Below, piece by piece: positions 7,956 through 16,465 of a stretch of 64,000 bases of DNA. The stretch spans positions 1-64,000 of the forward strand of contig NZ_JAAKZX010000018.1 in assembly GCF_011045025.1 (NCBI RefSeq), in the 5' to 3' direction. Positions within the stretch are counted from its first letter, which is position 1, and every line of letters begins with the position of its first letter. The notes under the pieces were generated by a model, which was given only the letters and a program-made list of their open reading frames with translations, was not told the DNA's origin and searched no databases. The position numbers and the translations under genes are program-made. The stretch comes from Streptomyces ureilyticus. Lineage in GTDB: Bacteria; Actinomycetota; Actinomycetes; Streptomycetales; Streptomycetaceae.

Positions 7956-9217
7956 CCGCCCTGCGCCCCGAGCGCGACAGTGCCGCCCCGTATGGTGAGG
8001 ACACCGTGTACGGGGCCGCTGGCGCGTATGGAGGCGCTTCAGGGCCGGAGCAGGAGTGGTACGACCCGCAGGGGTACGCGCGGGACTGGTACGGGGAGGA
8101 GACGGCTTCGTCGTACGCGGAGCCGCAGTCCTCGCCGTCGTACGAGCCCTCGCACGAGCCTTCGTACGACGAACCCTCTCCGAGGATGCCTTCGCACGGG
8201 GAGCCGTCGTACGGGGAGCCGTCGTACGGGGAGGCGTGGCAGGAGGAGGCGTACTCCCAGCCGAATGAGCCCGCTGCGTCGCCCCCTCCCATGCCCCCGA
8301 TCGATGAAGAGACTGTCGCACTGCGCGTGCCGGACAGCGAGTCCATGCGGGCGGCCAGGGCTGCCGCGCCCGCCCACGCCGATGCCGCCCCCGCCGTCGG
8401 TGGCCGTGCGGCCCGCCGTAAGGCCGCCAAGCGGCATGGGCGGCATAGCGGGGCCGATGGGCCGGTGCGGGAGCAGTCGGCGGCGGAGTCGGGCGCGACG
8501 CCGCTCTCGCGGATGGAGGCGCGGCGGGCGGCGCGGGCGCAGAAGCCTGGGGCGGCGGTGATGGCCAGCCGGGCGATCGGTGAGGTGTTCATCACCACGG
8601 GTGTGCTGATGCTGCTGTTCGTGACGTACCAGCTGTGGTGGACGAATATCCGGGCGGAGGCCCAGGCGGGCAGCGCGGCGAGCAGTCTGCAGAACGACTG
8701 GGCGAGCGGTAAGCGGAAGCCGGGGGCGTTCGAGCCGGGGCAGGGTTTCGCCCTTCTGCACATTCCGAAGCTGGACGTCGTCGTGCCGATCGCCGAGGGC
8801 ATCGACAAGAAGCGGGTGCTGGACCGCGGCATGGTCGGTCACTACGCGGAGGACGATCTGAAGACGGCGATGCCGGAGGAGAAGGCGGGCAACTTCGGGC
8901 TTGCCGGGCATCGCAACACCCATGGCGAGCCGTTCCGGTACATCAACCGACTCCAGCCGGGCGATCCGATCGTCGTGGAGACGCAGGACCAGTACTTCGT
9001 CTACAAGATGGCGTCGATCCTGCCGGTGACGGCGCCGGGCAATACGGCCGTCCTGGACGCGATTCCCAAGGGGTCGGGTTTCACCACGGCGGGCCGCTAC
9101 ATCACTTTGACGACCTGCACTCCCGAGTTCACCAGCAAGTACCGGATGATCGTCTGGGGCAAGATGGTCGAGGAACGGCCGCGCAGCAAGGGCAAGCCGG
9201 ATGCGCTCGTCAGTTAA
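7952..9217 (+). CDS. srtE1: Class E sortase with long low-complexity cytoplasmic tail
   Basis: This 421-residue protein has an N-terminal ~200-residue hydrophilic region rich in Tyr, Glu, Ser and Pro, with tandem SYGEP repeats near residues 75-95. A basic stretch and one membrane helix (IGEVFITTGVLMLLFVTYQLWW) follow, then the sortase domain with His320 (AGHRNTHGEPF), Cys389 (TLTTC) and a downstream Arg. It corresponds by position to SrtE1 of S. coelicolor, which with SrtE2 anchors chaplins and is needed for aerial growth; the name is assigned by synteny. The long disordered head faces the cytoplasm and may be regulatory. It overlaps pabA by 4 nt. Confidence 0.92.
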   Translation: MTALRPERDSAAPYGEDTVYGAAGAYGGASGPEQEWYDPQGYARDWYGEETASSYAEPQSSPSYEPSHEPSYDEPSPRMPSHGEPSYGEPSYGEAWQEEAYSQPNEPAASPPPMPPIDEETVALRVPDSESMRAARAAAPAHADAAPAVGGRAARRKAAKRHGRHSGADGPVREQSAAESGATPLSRMEARRAARAQKPGAAVMASRAIGEVFITTGVLMLLFVTYQLWWTNIRAEAQAGSAASSLQNDWASGKRKPGAFEPGQGFALLHIPKLDVVVPIAEGIDKKRVLDRGMVGHYAEDDLKTAMPEEKAGNFGLAGHRNTHGEPFRYINRLQPGDPIVVETQDQYFVYKMASILPVTAPGNTAVLDAIPKGSGFTTAGRYITLTTCTPEFTSKYRMIVWGKMVEERPRSKGKPDALVS

Positions 9218-9230
9218 GGACAGATGAAGA

Positions 9231-9971
9231 GTGGCAGCGACGACCGACCACGAAGAGCAGACCGCGACGTCGGCGCATTCGCCCGCGCCGCGCCGTCGCG
9301 GCCCCGGCCGGATCGCGATGGCGGTCAGCGTCTTCGGTGAACTGCTCATCACGGCCGGCCTGATCCTCGGCCTGTTCGTGGCCTACTCGCTGTGGTGGAC
9401 GAACGTCGTCGCGGACCGTAAGGCCGACAAGCAGGGCGACAAGGTGCGCGACCACTGGGCCGAGGACCGCGGTCCGATCGGCCTGGACACCAAGGACGGC
9501 ATCGGCTTCCTGCACGTACCCGGGATGAAGAACGGCGAGGTGCTGGTCAAGAAGGGCACCGCCGCCAAGTCCCTCAACGACGGCACCGCCGGCTACTACA
9601 CCGGCCCGGTCAAGTCCGCGCTCCCGCAGGACAAGAAGGGCAACTTCTCGCTCGCCGCGCACCGCGACGGGCACGGCGCGAAGTTCCACAACATCGACAA
9701 GCTGAAGAAGGGCGACCCGATCGTCTTCGAGACCAAGGACGAGTGGTACGTCTACAAGGTCTACGAGATCCTCCCCGAGACCTCCAAGTACAACGTCGAT
9801 GTCCTCGCCCCCGTCCCCAAGGAATCGGGCAAGAAGAAGCCGGGCCGCTACATCACACTGACGACCTGCACTCCGGTCTTCACCTCCACGTACCGGTACG
9901 TGGTGTGGGGGGAGCTGGACCGGGTGGAGAAGGTGGATGACGAGCGGACGCCGCCGGAGGAGTTGCGCTGA
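9231..9971 (+). CDS. srtE2: Class E sortase
   Basis: This 246-residue protein has a short basic N-terminus, a membrane helix (FGELLITAGLILGLFVAYSLWW) and a sortase domain. Catalytic His144 lies in AAHRDGHGAKF, where the usual Gly before His is Ala, Cys213 in TLTTC, and an Arg in STYRYVVW. It starts 13 nt after the preceding sortase and ends the operon before a strong hairpin. By synteny it corresponds to SrtE2. GTG 9231 was chosen for spacing and for the short N-terminus. Confidence 0.92.
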   Translation: MAATTDHEEQTATSAHSPAPRRRGPGRIAMAVSVFGELLITAGLILGLFVAYSLWWTNVVADRKADKQGDKVRDHWAEDRGPIGLDTKDGIGFLHVPGMKNGEVLVKKGTAAKSLNDGTAGYYTGPVKSALPQDKKGNFSLAAHRDGHGAKFHNIDKLKKGDPIVFETKDEWYVYKVYEILPETSKYNVDVLAPVPKESGKKKPGRYITLTTCTPVFTSTYRYVVWGELDRVEKVDDERTPPEELR

Positions 9972-10018
9972 ATTGTGACAGGCCCCCTTTGAGGAGGTCT
10001 GTCGCCTAACATGACGGA

Positions 10019-10054
10019 GGCCCGAAGCCGCAACTACGACTTGCGACTTCGGGC
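10019..10054. terminator. Bidirectional terminator between srtE2 and the nuclease gene
   Basis: GGCCCGAAG (from 10019) pairs with CTTCGGGCC (ending 10054), extended by CGCAA/TTGCG, and TTTCC follows. It lies between converging genes and can serve both. Confidence 0.85.
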
Positions 10055-10076
10055 CCTTTCCGTGGGTGCCAGCTGG

Positions 10077-11141
10077 TCAGCGCAAGGCAGACAGTTCTGT
10101 CCCCCTGCTCCATGCCGCGAGCCGGCTTCGGTCCACCGGTGTGATGCCGCCATCAGCCGCGACGGTCATCGCATCGCGAGTGAAGGTGCATGTGGCCACG
10201 TAGAGCGCCACGTCCGCGTTGTACAGGACCTTGGCCGACCCGATGAACTTTTGGACGTGGGAGCTGGTCACAGATACGTAGGGCGCGAATCTCTTGCACT
10301 GGACGGCGATGTGTCGTCCGTCGGGGGTACGTCCCGTGATGTCTACGCCCCGGTCTCCACCTCCGCCTCGTACGACGACAGCGGTGCAGCCGTCACGGCG
10401 CAGCAGTTGAGCGACGTGCTCCTCGAACTCGCGCCCACTCATGGCGTCTATGAAGGCCATGAAACGGGCGAGGGGCCAGTGTCGGGGGCCTTCCAGCCGC
10501 TGCAGTCGGGCGTTGTGCTGTTGAAGCTTGCGCTCGATGCGTTGGACGCCGGTGCGCAGGGCGATCAGTTCCTGGCGGTGCTCGCTCGATGTCTCGATCA
10601 GGGCGTTGAACATCGGGACGACGGTTCTGCCGAGGACGTGGCCGATGCGTTGATCGATGCGGTCGTCGAGGGAGGGGGAGGCGGCGTCTCTGTGGACAGG
10701 GTTATCCACAGGCCGGGTGCGCGCCAGGTACTCCATGTCGAGGAGGTACTTACGCACCTGACGTGCGACTTCGCTGTCTCGGAGGAGCATGGCGACGTTG
10801 AGGACAGCGCGGCGGGAGAAGAGCGCGAGGGATCGTGTGCGTGACTGAAGACCACTGAGGTCCTTGAAGGACCTCAGTTCTTCACCCGTCAGAAGGCGGT
10901 AGCCGTTGTGTTCCAACTCCACTCTGTGGTCCTTGACGAGCGACTTGATTGCTTCGAGACCTACTTCGAAGTACGCCGCGACCATCGCCGTAGTCACATG
11001 CATGCCGTCCGGCAGCAGTGACAGCACCTTGACTCTGTCGAGCACGTCCGTGCGTTCCAGTGCGCTATCGCGCAGGGTCTTCGATTCCAGTAGAGCCGCT
11101 TCGTTGATCACGTTCTGTCCGTCTGCTCGTGGTCCGGCCAT
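10077..11141 (-). CDS. Antirepressor-like / Mrr-type restriction endonuclease fusion
   Basis: This 354-residue protein has two parts. Residues about 30-140 resemble phage regulatory or antirepressor N-domains (VTTAMVAAYFEVGLEAIKSLVKDH, then SRRAVLNVAMLLRDSEVARQVRKYLL). After a coiled coil (RTGVQRIERKLQQHNARLQRLE), residues about 232-340 form an Mrr-like PD-(D/E)XK nuclease: GREFEEHVAQLLRRDG, GGGGDRGVDITG and the catalytic QCK in HIAVQCKRF. No methyltransferase is nearby, so it may be a modification-dependent nuclease or phage-defence protein. It sits between srtE2 and pknB, where related genomes are often uninterrupted, suggesting acquisition. Confidence 0.82.
   Translation of the reverse strand: MAGPRADGQNVINEAALLESKTLRDSALERTDVLDRVKVLSLLPDGMHVTTAMVAAYFEVGLEAIKSLVKDHRVELEHNGYRLLTGEELRSFKDLSGLQSRTRSLALFSRRAVLNVAMLLRDSEVARQVRKYLLDMEYLARTRPVDNPVHRDAASPSLDDRIDQRIGHVLGRTVVPMFNALIETSSEHRQELIALRTGVQRIERKLQQHNARLQRLEGPRHWPLARFMAFIDAMSGREFEEHVAQLLRRDGCTAVVVRGGGGDRGVDITGRTPDGRHIAVQCKRFAPYVSVTSSHVQKFIGSAKVLYNADVALYVATCTFTRDAMTVAADGGITPVDRSRLAAWSRGTELSALR
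10691..10710. other. Inverted DnaA-box-like pair inside the nuclease gene
   Basis: Inverted CTGTCCACA (10691-10699) faces a consensus TTATCCACA (10702-10710) within coding sequence. Confidence 0.4.
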
Positions 11142-11249
11142 ACGACCAGGGCAGAGCTCCGATGCCCCACCTCATCGATCAACGAGTCGTCACGTATGAA
11201 GACACGATCTACGTGCGAGCAGGTGTTCAGTGAGGGCTTTCGGTGACAT

Positions 11250-11296
11250 GTCAGAGCCCCGGCACCCAAGCTGAACTTGGGTGCCGGGGCTCTGAC
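11250..11296 (-). terminator. Terminator of the pknB operon
   Basis: Perfect 20-bp arms at 11251-11270 and 11276-11295 are separated by 5 nt. They lie 32 nt beyond the pknB stop and are the terminator of the long minus-strand operon from fhaA. Confidence 0.9.
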
Positions 11297-11327
11297 GTGT
11301 GCGGTTGTACGCAGGACAGGGTGGGTG

Positions 11328-13358
11328 TCAGTCCTCGGTGCGGGCGGAGGCGCCGTTGACGCCGCCGAAGATGCCGCCGCCTCCGTTGTCTCCGCCTCCG
11401 TTGTCTCCGCCGCCGTTGTTGAAGCCGACGGTGTTGAGGGTGATCTTCGTGCCGGCGGGGTCGTCGACCTGCTGGCCCGGGTCCGGGTCCTGGTCCTGGA
11501 CGAGCGCGGTGTCGCTTTGGTCAGCGCCCGGCTGGAACTGGATGTTCGTGAAGCCGGCCTGGTTCAGGATCTGCTTGGCCTGGCCCACGGTCTGGCCGAC
11601 CACCTGCGGGACCTGGACCTGCTCCTCGTCCTCGGCCTCCTTGCCGATCTGGATGTTCACTGAAGAGTTCGGCTCGACCTGGGAGTTGGCCTCGGGGTCG
11701 GTGGCGATGACCTTGCCGATCAGGTTGTCGTCGTCTGTTTCCACGTCGACGCAGACGCCGGTGAGGTTGTTGGCCTCCATCTGTGCCTTGGCCTCGTCAC
11801 AGGTCCTGCCCGTGACGTCCGGAACGGTTTCCTGCTCCTGCTCCTTGGCGACGGTCAGGGTGATGGTCGAGCCCTTCTCCTCCTCCGAGCCGCCTTCCGG
11901 ATCCTGGGCGAGGACGAGGCCCGGATTCCGGTCCGACTCCTCGGTCTCCCTCTCGACCTTGAAGCCCTTGTCCTTGAGCTTGGTCTCGGCCTGCTCGAAG
12001 GGCAGATCCTCGACGTCCGGCACGGCGACCTTGGGCGCCCCCGTCGACACCGTCAGCGTGATCGTGTCGCCCTTGGTGACGGGGAGCTTCGCCTTCGGAT
12101 CCTGTGCGCAGACGCTGCCCTTCGGTGTGTCGTCGCAGGGCTCTTTCTTCGTCGTCACGTTCAGGTCGACGTTCTTCGCCATGTCTCTGGCGTCGGCCTC
12201 GGTCCGGTTGATGAAGTTGGGTGCCGGGAACGACTCGTTGCCCGTGCCGCCCGTCTCGCTGAAGACCCACCGCCCGATCAGGACCGCGCCGACCAGGACC
12301 AGTACACCCGCGACGACCAGCAGGATCGTAGAGGTGTTGCTCTTCTTCGGGCGGCGGCGGTCGCCTCCGTCGAAGCCGTAGCCGCCGTCGTCCGGGTTCA
12401 TCGGGGGGAGCATGGACGTCTGCTGGCCGCCGGGAGTGGGGCGCAGGGCTGTGGTGGGCCTGTCGTCGGGGTAGCCGCCGTAGCCGACGGAGCCCAGGGC
12501 GGCGGTGGCCGCTACGGGCTGGCCGTCGAGGCAGGCCTCGATGTCGACGCGCATCTCGTCGGCGGACTGGTAGCGGTAGTCCGGGTCCTTGACCAGAGCC
12601 TTGAGGACGATGGCGTCCATCTCGGACGTGATCTCGGGGTCGAAGTTGCTCGGCGGCTGCGGTTCCTCGCGTACGTGCTGGTACGCGACGGAGACCGGGG
12701 AGTCGCCGACGAAGGGCGGCCGGACCGTCAGCAGCTCGTAGAGCAGGCAGCCGGTGGAGTACAGGTCGGACCGGGCGTCGACCTGCTCGCCCTTGGCCTG
12801 CTCCGGCGAGAGGTACTGGGCGGTGCCGATGACCGCGGCGGTCTGCGTCATCGTCATGCCGGAGTCGCCCATGGCGCGGGCGATGCCGAAGTCCATGACC
12901 TTGACCTGGCCGTTGCGCGTCAGCATGACGTTCGCCGGCTTGATGTCGCGGTGGACGATCTGGTTGCGGTGTGAGTACTCGAGGGCCTGGAGGATGCCGA
13001 TGGTCATCTCCATGGCGCGCTCGGGCAGCAGTTTGCGCCCGGAGTGCAGCAGCTCGCGCAGCGTGGACCCGTCGACGTACTCCATCACGATGTACGGGAT
13101 GGAGATGCCCTCGATGTAGTCCTCACCCGTGTCGTACACGGCGACGATCGCGGGATGGTTGAGCGAGGCGGCCGACTGGGCCTCCCGGCGGAACCGGGCC
13201 TGGAAGGACGGGTCGCGCGCGAGATCCGCGCGCAGCGTCTTCACTGCCACGGTGCGGCCGAGCCGTGTGTCATGGGCGAGATGTACCTCCGCCATGCCAC
13301 CACGGCCGAGCACCTGGCCCAGCTCGTACCGGCCGCCGAGGCGACGCGGCTCTTCCAT
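11328..13358 (-). CDS. pknB: PASTA-domain Ser/Thr protein kinase PknB
   Basis: This 676-residue transmembrane kinase has a catalytic domain (residues about 1-275) with GRGGMAEV, VAVKTL, HRDIKPANV, DFGIARA and GTAQYLSPEQ. A Gly/Pro linker and one membrane helix (about 343-365) follow, then four extracytoplasmic PASTA repeats (about 375-650) that sense peptidoglycan fragments or lipid II. It ends with a Gly/Asn-rich tail of repeated GGGDN. It is the last gene of the fhaA-fhaB-pstP-rodA-pbpA-pknB operon and is opposed by the phosphatase PstP. The kinase regulates wall growth and division by phosphorylating FHA proteins and synthesis enzymes. Confidence 0.97.
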   Translation of the reverse strand: MEEPRRLGGRYELGQVLGRGGMAEVHLAHDTRLGRTVAVKTLRADLARDPSFQARFRREAQSAASLNHPAIVAVYDTGEDYIEGISIPYIVMEYVDGSTLRELLHSGRKLLPERAMEMTIGILQALEYSHRNQIVHRDIKPANVMLTRNGQVKVMDFGIARAMGDSGMTMTQTAAVIGTAQYLSPEQAKGEQVDARSDLYSTGCLLYELLTVRPPFVGDSPVSVAYQHVREEPQPPSNFDPEITSEMDAIVLKALVKDPDYRYQSADEMRVDIEACLDGQPVAATAALGSVGYGGYPDDRPTTALRPTPGGQQTSMLPPMNPDDGGYGFDGGDRRRPKKSNTSTILLVVAGVLVLVGAVLIGRWVFSETGGTGNESFPAPNFINRTEADARDMAKNVDLNVTTKKEPCDDTPKGSVCAQDPKAKLPVTKGDTITLTVSTGAPKVAVPDVEDLPFEQAETKLKDKGFKVERETEESDRNPGLVLAQDPEGGSEEEKGSTITLTVAKEQEQETVPDVTGRTCDEAKAQMEANNLTGVCVDVETDDDNLIGKVIATDPEANSQVEPNSSVNIQIGKEAEDEEQVQVPQVVGQTVGQAKQILNQAGFTNIQFQPGADQSDTALVQDQDPDPGQQVDDPAGTKITLNTVGFNNGGGDNGGGDNGGGGIFGGVNGASARTED

Positions 13359-13530
13359 AGCTACCTACCAGCCCTCTCCGTCGGTTCCGACCGCACCCAG
13401 TTGTGTGGTCCGGCGGTGTGCTGTCCGGGCATACCGTACCCGGCTCGCCTTTACTGACCTGGCCACAACCGTCACCCGATACAGGACCGGTATCGCAACG
13501 TGCACCGATGTGAAGGGGACGTGAGCGGGG

Positions 13531-15000
13531 TCACTTGCTGTCCAGTACTGCCTTCATCACGCCCTTCGCGATCGGTGCGGCTAGACCGCCGCCGGAGATG
13601 TCGTCACGTTCGGCCTGGCTGTCCTCGACGACGACGGCGACGGCGACCGGCGAGCTGCCGTCGTCGGCCTTCGCGTACGAGATGAACCAGGCGTAGGGCG
13701 CCAGCTCGTTCTTGACGCCGTGCTGGGCGGTACCGGTCTTGCCGCCGACCTTGACGTTCGGGATCTGCGCCTTGGTGCCGGTGCCCTCGTCGACGACCGT
13801 CTCCATCATCGACTGGAGTTTCTGGGCGTTGTCCGGGGAGAGCGGTTTGCTCATTTCCTTCGGTTCGGTCTGCTCGACGGCGTCCAGGCTCGGGGCCGTC
13901 AGGCGGTCGACCATGTACGGCTTCATGAGGGTGCCGTCGTTGGCGATGGCCGAGGCCACCATGGCCATCTGGAGCGGGGTCGTGGCGGTGTCGAACTGGC
14001 CGATGGAGCTCAGCGCGGTCTGCGGCCTGTCCATGGCGGTCGGGAAGACGGAGGCGCTGGAGCGGACCGGTACGAACTGCTCCTTGTTGAAGCCGAACTT
14101 CTCGGCGGTCTCCAGCATCTTGTCCTTGCCGAGGTCGGAGCCGACCTTGCCGAACACGGTGTTGCAGGAGAACTTCAGGGCGTTGCGAAGTGACGCGTCC
14201 TTACACGGGATGTTGCCCTCGTTCGGCAGCTCGGTGGTGGTGTCCGGCATGGTCCACGGGTCCGGCGAGTCGGTCTTCGCGTCGGGATCCGTGACCAGCT
14301 CGTGTTCGAGGGCCGCGGCCGCGGTGACCGCCTTGAAGGTGGAGCCGGGCGGGTAGGTCTCGCGCAGCGCCCGGTTGAGCATCGGGTCGTCGGGGTTCTG
14401 CTTCTTCTGAAGCTTGGTCCAGGCCTTGGTGTCGGTGTCCGTGGAGTTCCCGGCGAACGACGACGGGTCGTACGACGGCGTGGAGGCGAGCGCCAGGATC
14501 GCGCCGGTGGACGGGTCGATTGCGGCGACGGCGCCCTTCTTGTCGCCGAGGCCGTCGAAGGCCGCCTTCTGGGCGGCGCCGCTGAGGGTGGTGACGACGT
14601 TGCCGCCCTCCTGCTTCTTGCCGGTGATCATGTCGAGGGTGCGGCGGAAGAACAGCCGGTCGTCGTTGCCGGTGAGGATGCCGTCCTCGATGGACTCCAG
14701 CTGCGTTGCGCCGAAGGCCTGCGAGGCGTAGCCCGTGACGGGGGACCACATCTCGCCGTTCTTGTAGGTGCGCTTCCACTTGAAGTCGCTGCTCGAGGTC
14801 TCGGTGGAGCCGGTGATCGGCTTGCCGTCGACGATGATGTCTCCGCGCGGCTGGGCGTAGCGCTCGATGGAGACGCGGCGGTTGTGTTCGTGCTTCTGCA
14901 GCGTGTCCGCCTGGACGTACTGGATCCAGTTGTCGCGGATGAGCAGGGCCATCACGAGGAGCCCGCAGAAGATCGCGATGCGGCGCAGGGGCTTGTTCAC
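13531..15000 (-). CDS. pbpA: Penicillin-binding transpeptidase (class B, PbpA type)
   Basis: This 489-residue protein has an N-terminal membrane anchor (IAIFCGLLVMALLI), a dimerisation domain with YAQPRGDI, and a C-terminal transpeptidase domain. Active-site motifs are the nucleophile Ser in PGSTFK (about residue 220), SCN in LKFSCNTVFG and KTGTAQ near residue 421. It crosslinks peptidoglycan in the periplasm together with the SEDS protein encoded immediately upstream, with which it overlaps by 4 nt. The pair is the actinobacterial PbpA-RodA unit. Confidence 0.96.
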   Translation of the reverse strand: MNKPLRRIAIFCGLLVMALLIRDNWIQYVQADTLQKHEHNRRVSIERYAQPRGDIIVDGKPITGSTETSSSDFKWKRTYKNGEMWSPVTGYASQAFGATQLESIEDGILTGNDDRLFFRRTLDMITGKKQEGGNVVTTLSGAAQKAAFDGLGDKKGAVAAIDPSTGAILALASTPSYDPSSFAGNSTDTDTKAWTKLQKKQNPDDPMLNRALRETYPPGSTFKAVTAAAALEHELVTDPDAKTDSPDPWTMPDTTTELPNEGNIPCKDASLRNALKFSCNTVFGKVGSDLGKDKMLETAEKFGFNKEQFVPVRSSASVFPTAMDRPQTALSSIGQFDTATTPLQMAMVASAIANDGTLMKPYMVDRLTAPSLDAVEQTEPKEMSKPLSPDNAQKLQSMMETVVDEGTGTKAQIPNVKVGGKTGTAQHGVKNELAPYAWFISYAKADDGSSPVAVAVVVEDSQAERDDISGGGLAAPIAKGVMKAVLDSK

Positions 15001-16433
15001 GGGCGGACCACCTGGGTCATTTCGGCGTCGGGGTTGGAGGCGGGGGCCGGTGCCGGACGGCGTGCGGTGTCGCTGATGCGGAGCAGGATGCCGACCAGGG
15101 CCCAGTTGGCGATCACGGAGGAGCCGCCGGAGGCGAGGAACGGCATCGTCATGCCGGTGAGCGGGATCAGGCCCATGACGCCGCCTGCGACGACGAAGAT
15201 CTGCAGGGCGAAGGCGCCGGAGAGTCCGGTGGCGAACAGCTTGCCGAACGGGTCGCGGGCGGCCAGCGCGGTGCGGATGCCCCGCTCGATGATGAGGGCG
15301 TACAGCAGCAGGAACGCCATGACTCCGGCCAGGCCCAGCTCCTCGCCGACGGTGGCGAAGATGAAGTCCGAGTTGGCGGCGAAGCCGATGAGGTCGGAGT
15401 TGCCCTGGCCGAGTCCGGTGCCGAGTACGCCGCCGGAGCCGAAGGACATGATCGACTGGCCGATCTGTTCGCAGGCCCCGGAGGTCTCGTAGCAGCCGAA
15501 GGGGTCCAGCCAGGCGGTGACACGGACCTTGACCTGGCTGGCGAAGGTGGAGACGACGACCGCCCCGCCGGCGGACATCAGCAGGCCGATGACGATCCAG
15601 CTCGTCCGCTCGGTGGCGACGTACAGCATGATCACGAACATGCCGAAGAACAGCAGCGATGTGCCGAGGTCGTTCTCGAAGATGAGGATGAGCAGGCTCA
15701 CGGCCCAGAGCGTGAGGATCGGGCCGAGGTCGCGGCCTCGTGGCAGGTACAGGCCCATGAAGCGGCGGCTTGCGAGAGCCAGGGCGTCTCTCTTCACCAT
15801 GAGATACCCGGAGAAGAAGACCGCGATGATGATCTTCGCGAACTCTCCCGGCTGGATGGAGAAGCCTCCGATGCTGATCCAGATCTTGGCGCCGTTGACG
15901 TTGGCGCCAAGGCCGGGAACGAGGGGCAGGAGCAGCAGGACGATGGCGGCGACCATGGAGATGTACGTGTAGCGCTGCAGGATGCGGTGGTCCTTGAGCA
16001 GCATCACGACCGCCACGAACAGCGCTATGCCGAGCGCCGAGTAGAGCAGTTGTTTGGGGGCGTCCGGACTGAAGGATCCGAACAGGGATTCGGCACGCTG
16101 CTGGAGTCTGGGCGACTGGTCCAAGCGCCAGATGAGCACCAGGCCCAGCCCGTTGAGCAGCGTAGCCACCGGCAGCAACAGGGGATCCGCATACGGCGCG
16201 AACTTCCGTACGACGAGGTGGCCGACCGCCGCGAGCAGGCCGAGCCCCAGGCCGTAGCCGAGCAGGCCCGAGGGGACCTGGTCGTTGACGGCCAGGCCCA
16301 CGTTGACGTAGGCGAACACCGGGATGACGACGGCGAACACCAGCAGCGCCAGCTCGGTGTTGCGCCGGCTGGGCGCGCCGATGGCGCCGATCGTGGACGT
16401 ATGGTGCGTCGATGGGTTCGTAGTACTGCTCAT
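14997..16433 (-). CDS. rodA: SEDS peptidoglycan glycosyltransferase (RodA/FtsW)
   Basis: This 478-residue integral membrane protein has about ten helices. SEDS signatures include NGLGLVLIWRLDQ, NVNGAKIWISIGGFSIQPGEFAKI and LIPLTGMTMPFLASGGSSVIANW. It polymerises lipid II into glycan strands and works with the overlapping pbpA product. It starts 32 nt after the pstP stop. The ATG lies at 16433 and the first 25 residues are hydrophilic. It is full length for the family. Confidence 0.96.
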   Translation of the reverse strand: MSSTTNPSTHHTSTIGAIGAPSRRNTELALLVFAVVIPVFAYVNVGLAVNDQVPSGLLGYGLGLGLLAAVGHLVVRKFAPYADPLLLPVATLLNGLGLVLIWRLDQSPRLQQRAESLFGSFSPDAPKQLLYSALGIALFVAVVMLLKDHRILQRYTYISMVAAIVLLLLPLVPGLGANVNGAKIWISIGGFSIQPGEFAKIIIAVFFSGYLMVKRDALALASRRFMGLYLPRGRDLGPILTLWAVSLLILIFENDLGTSLLFFGMFVIMLYVATERTSWIVIGLLMSAGGAVVVSTFASQVKVRVTAWLDPFGCYETSGACEQIGQSIMSFGSGGVLGTGLGQGNSDLIGFAANSDFIFATVGEELGLAGVMAFLLLYALIIERGIRTALAARDPFGKLFATGLSGAFALQIFVVAGGVMGLIPLTGMTMPFLASGGSSVIANWALVGILLRISDTARRPAPAPASNPDAEMTQVVRP

Positions 16434-16465
16434 CGTGTAACGGGGCCTCTCACAGCGTGCGTTGC

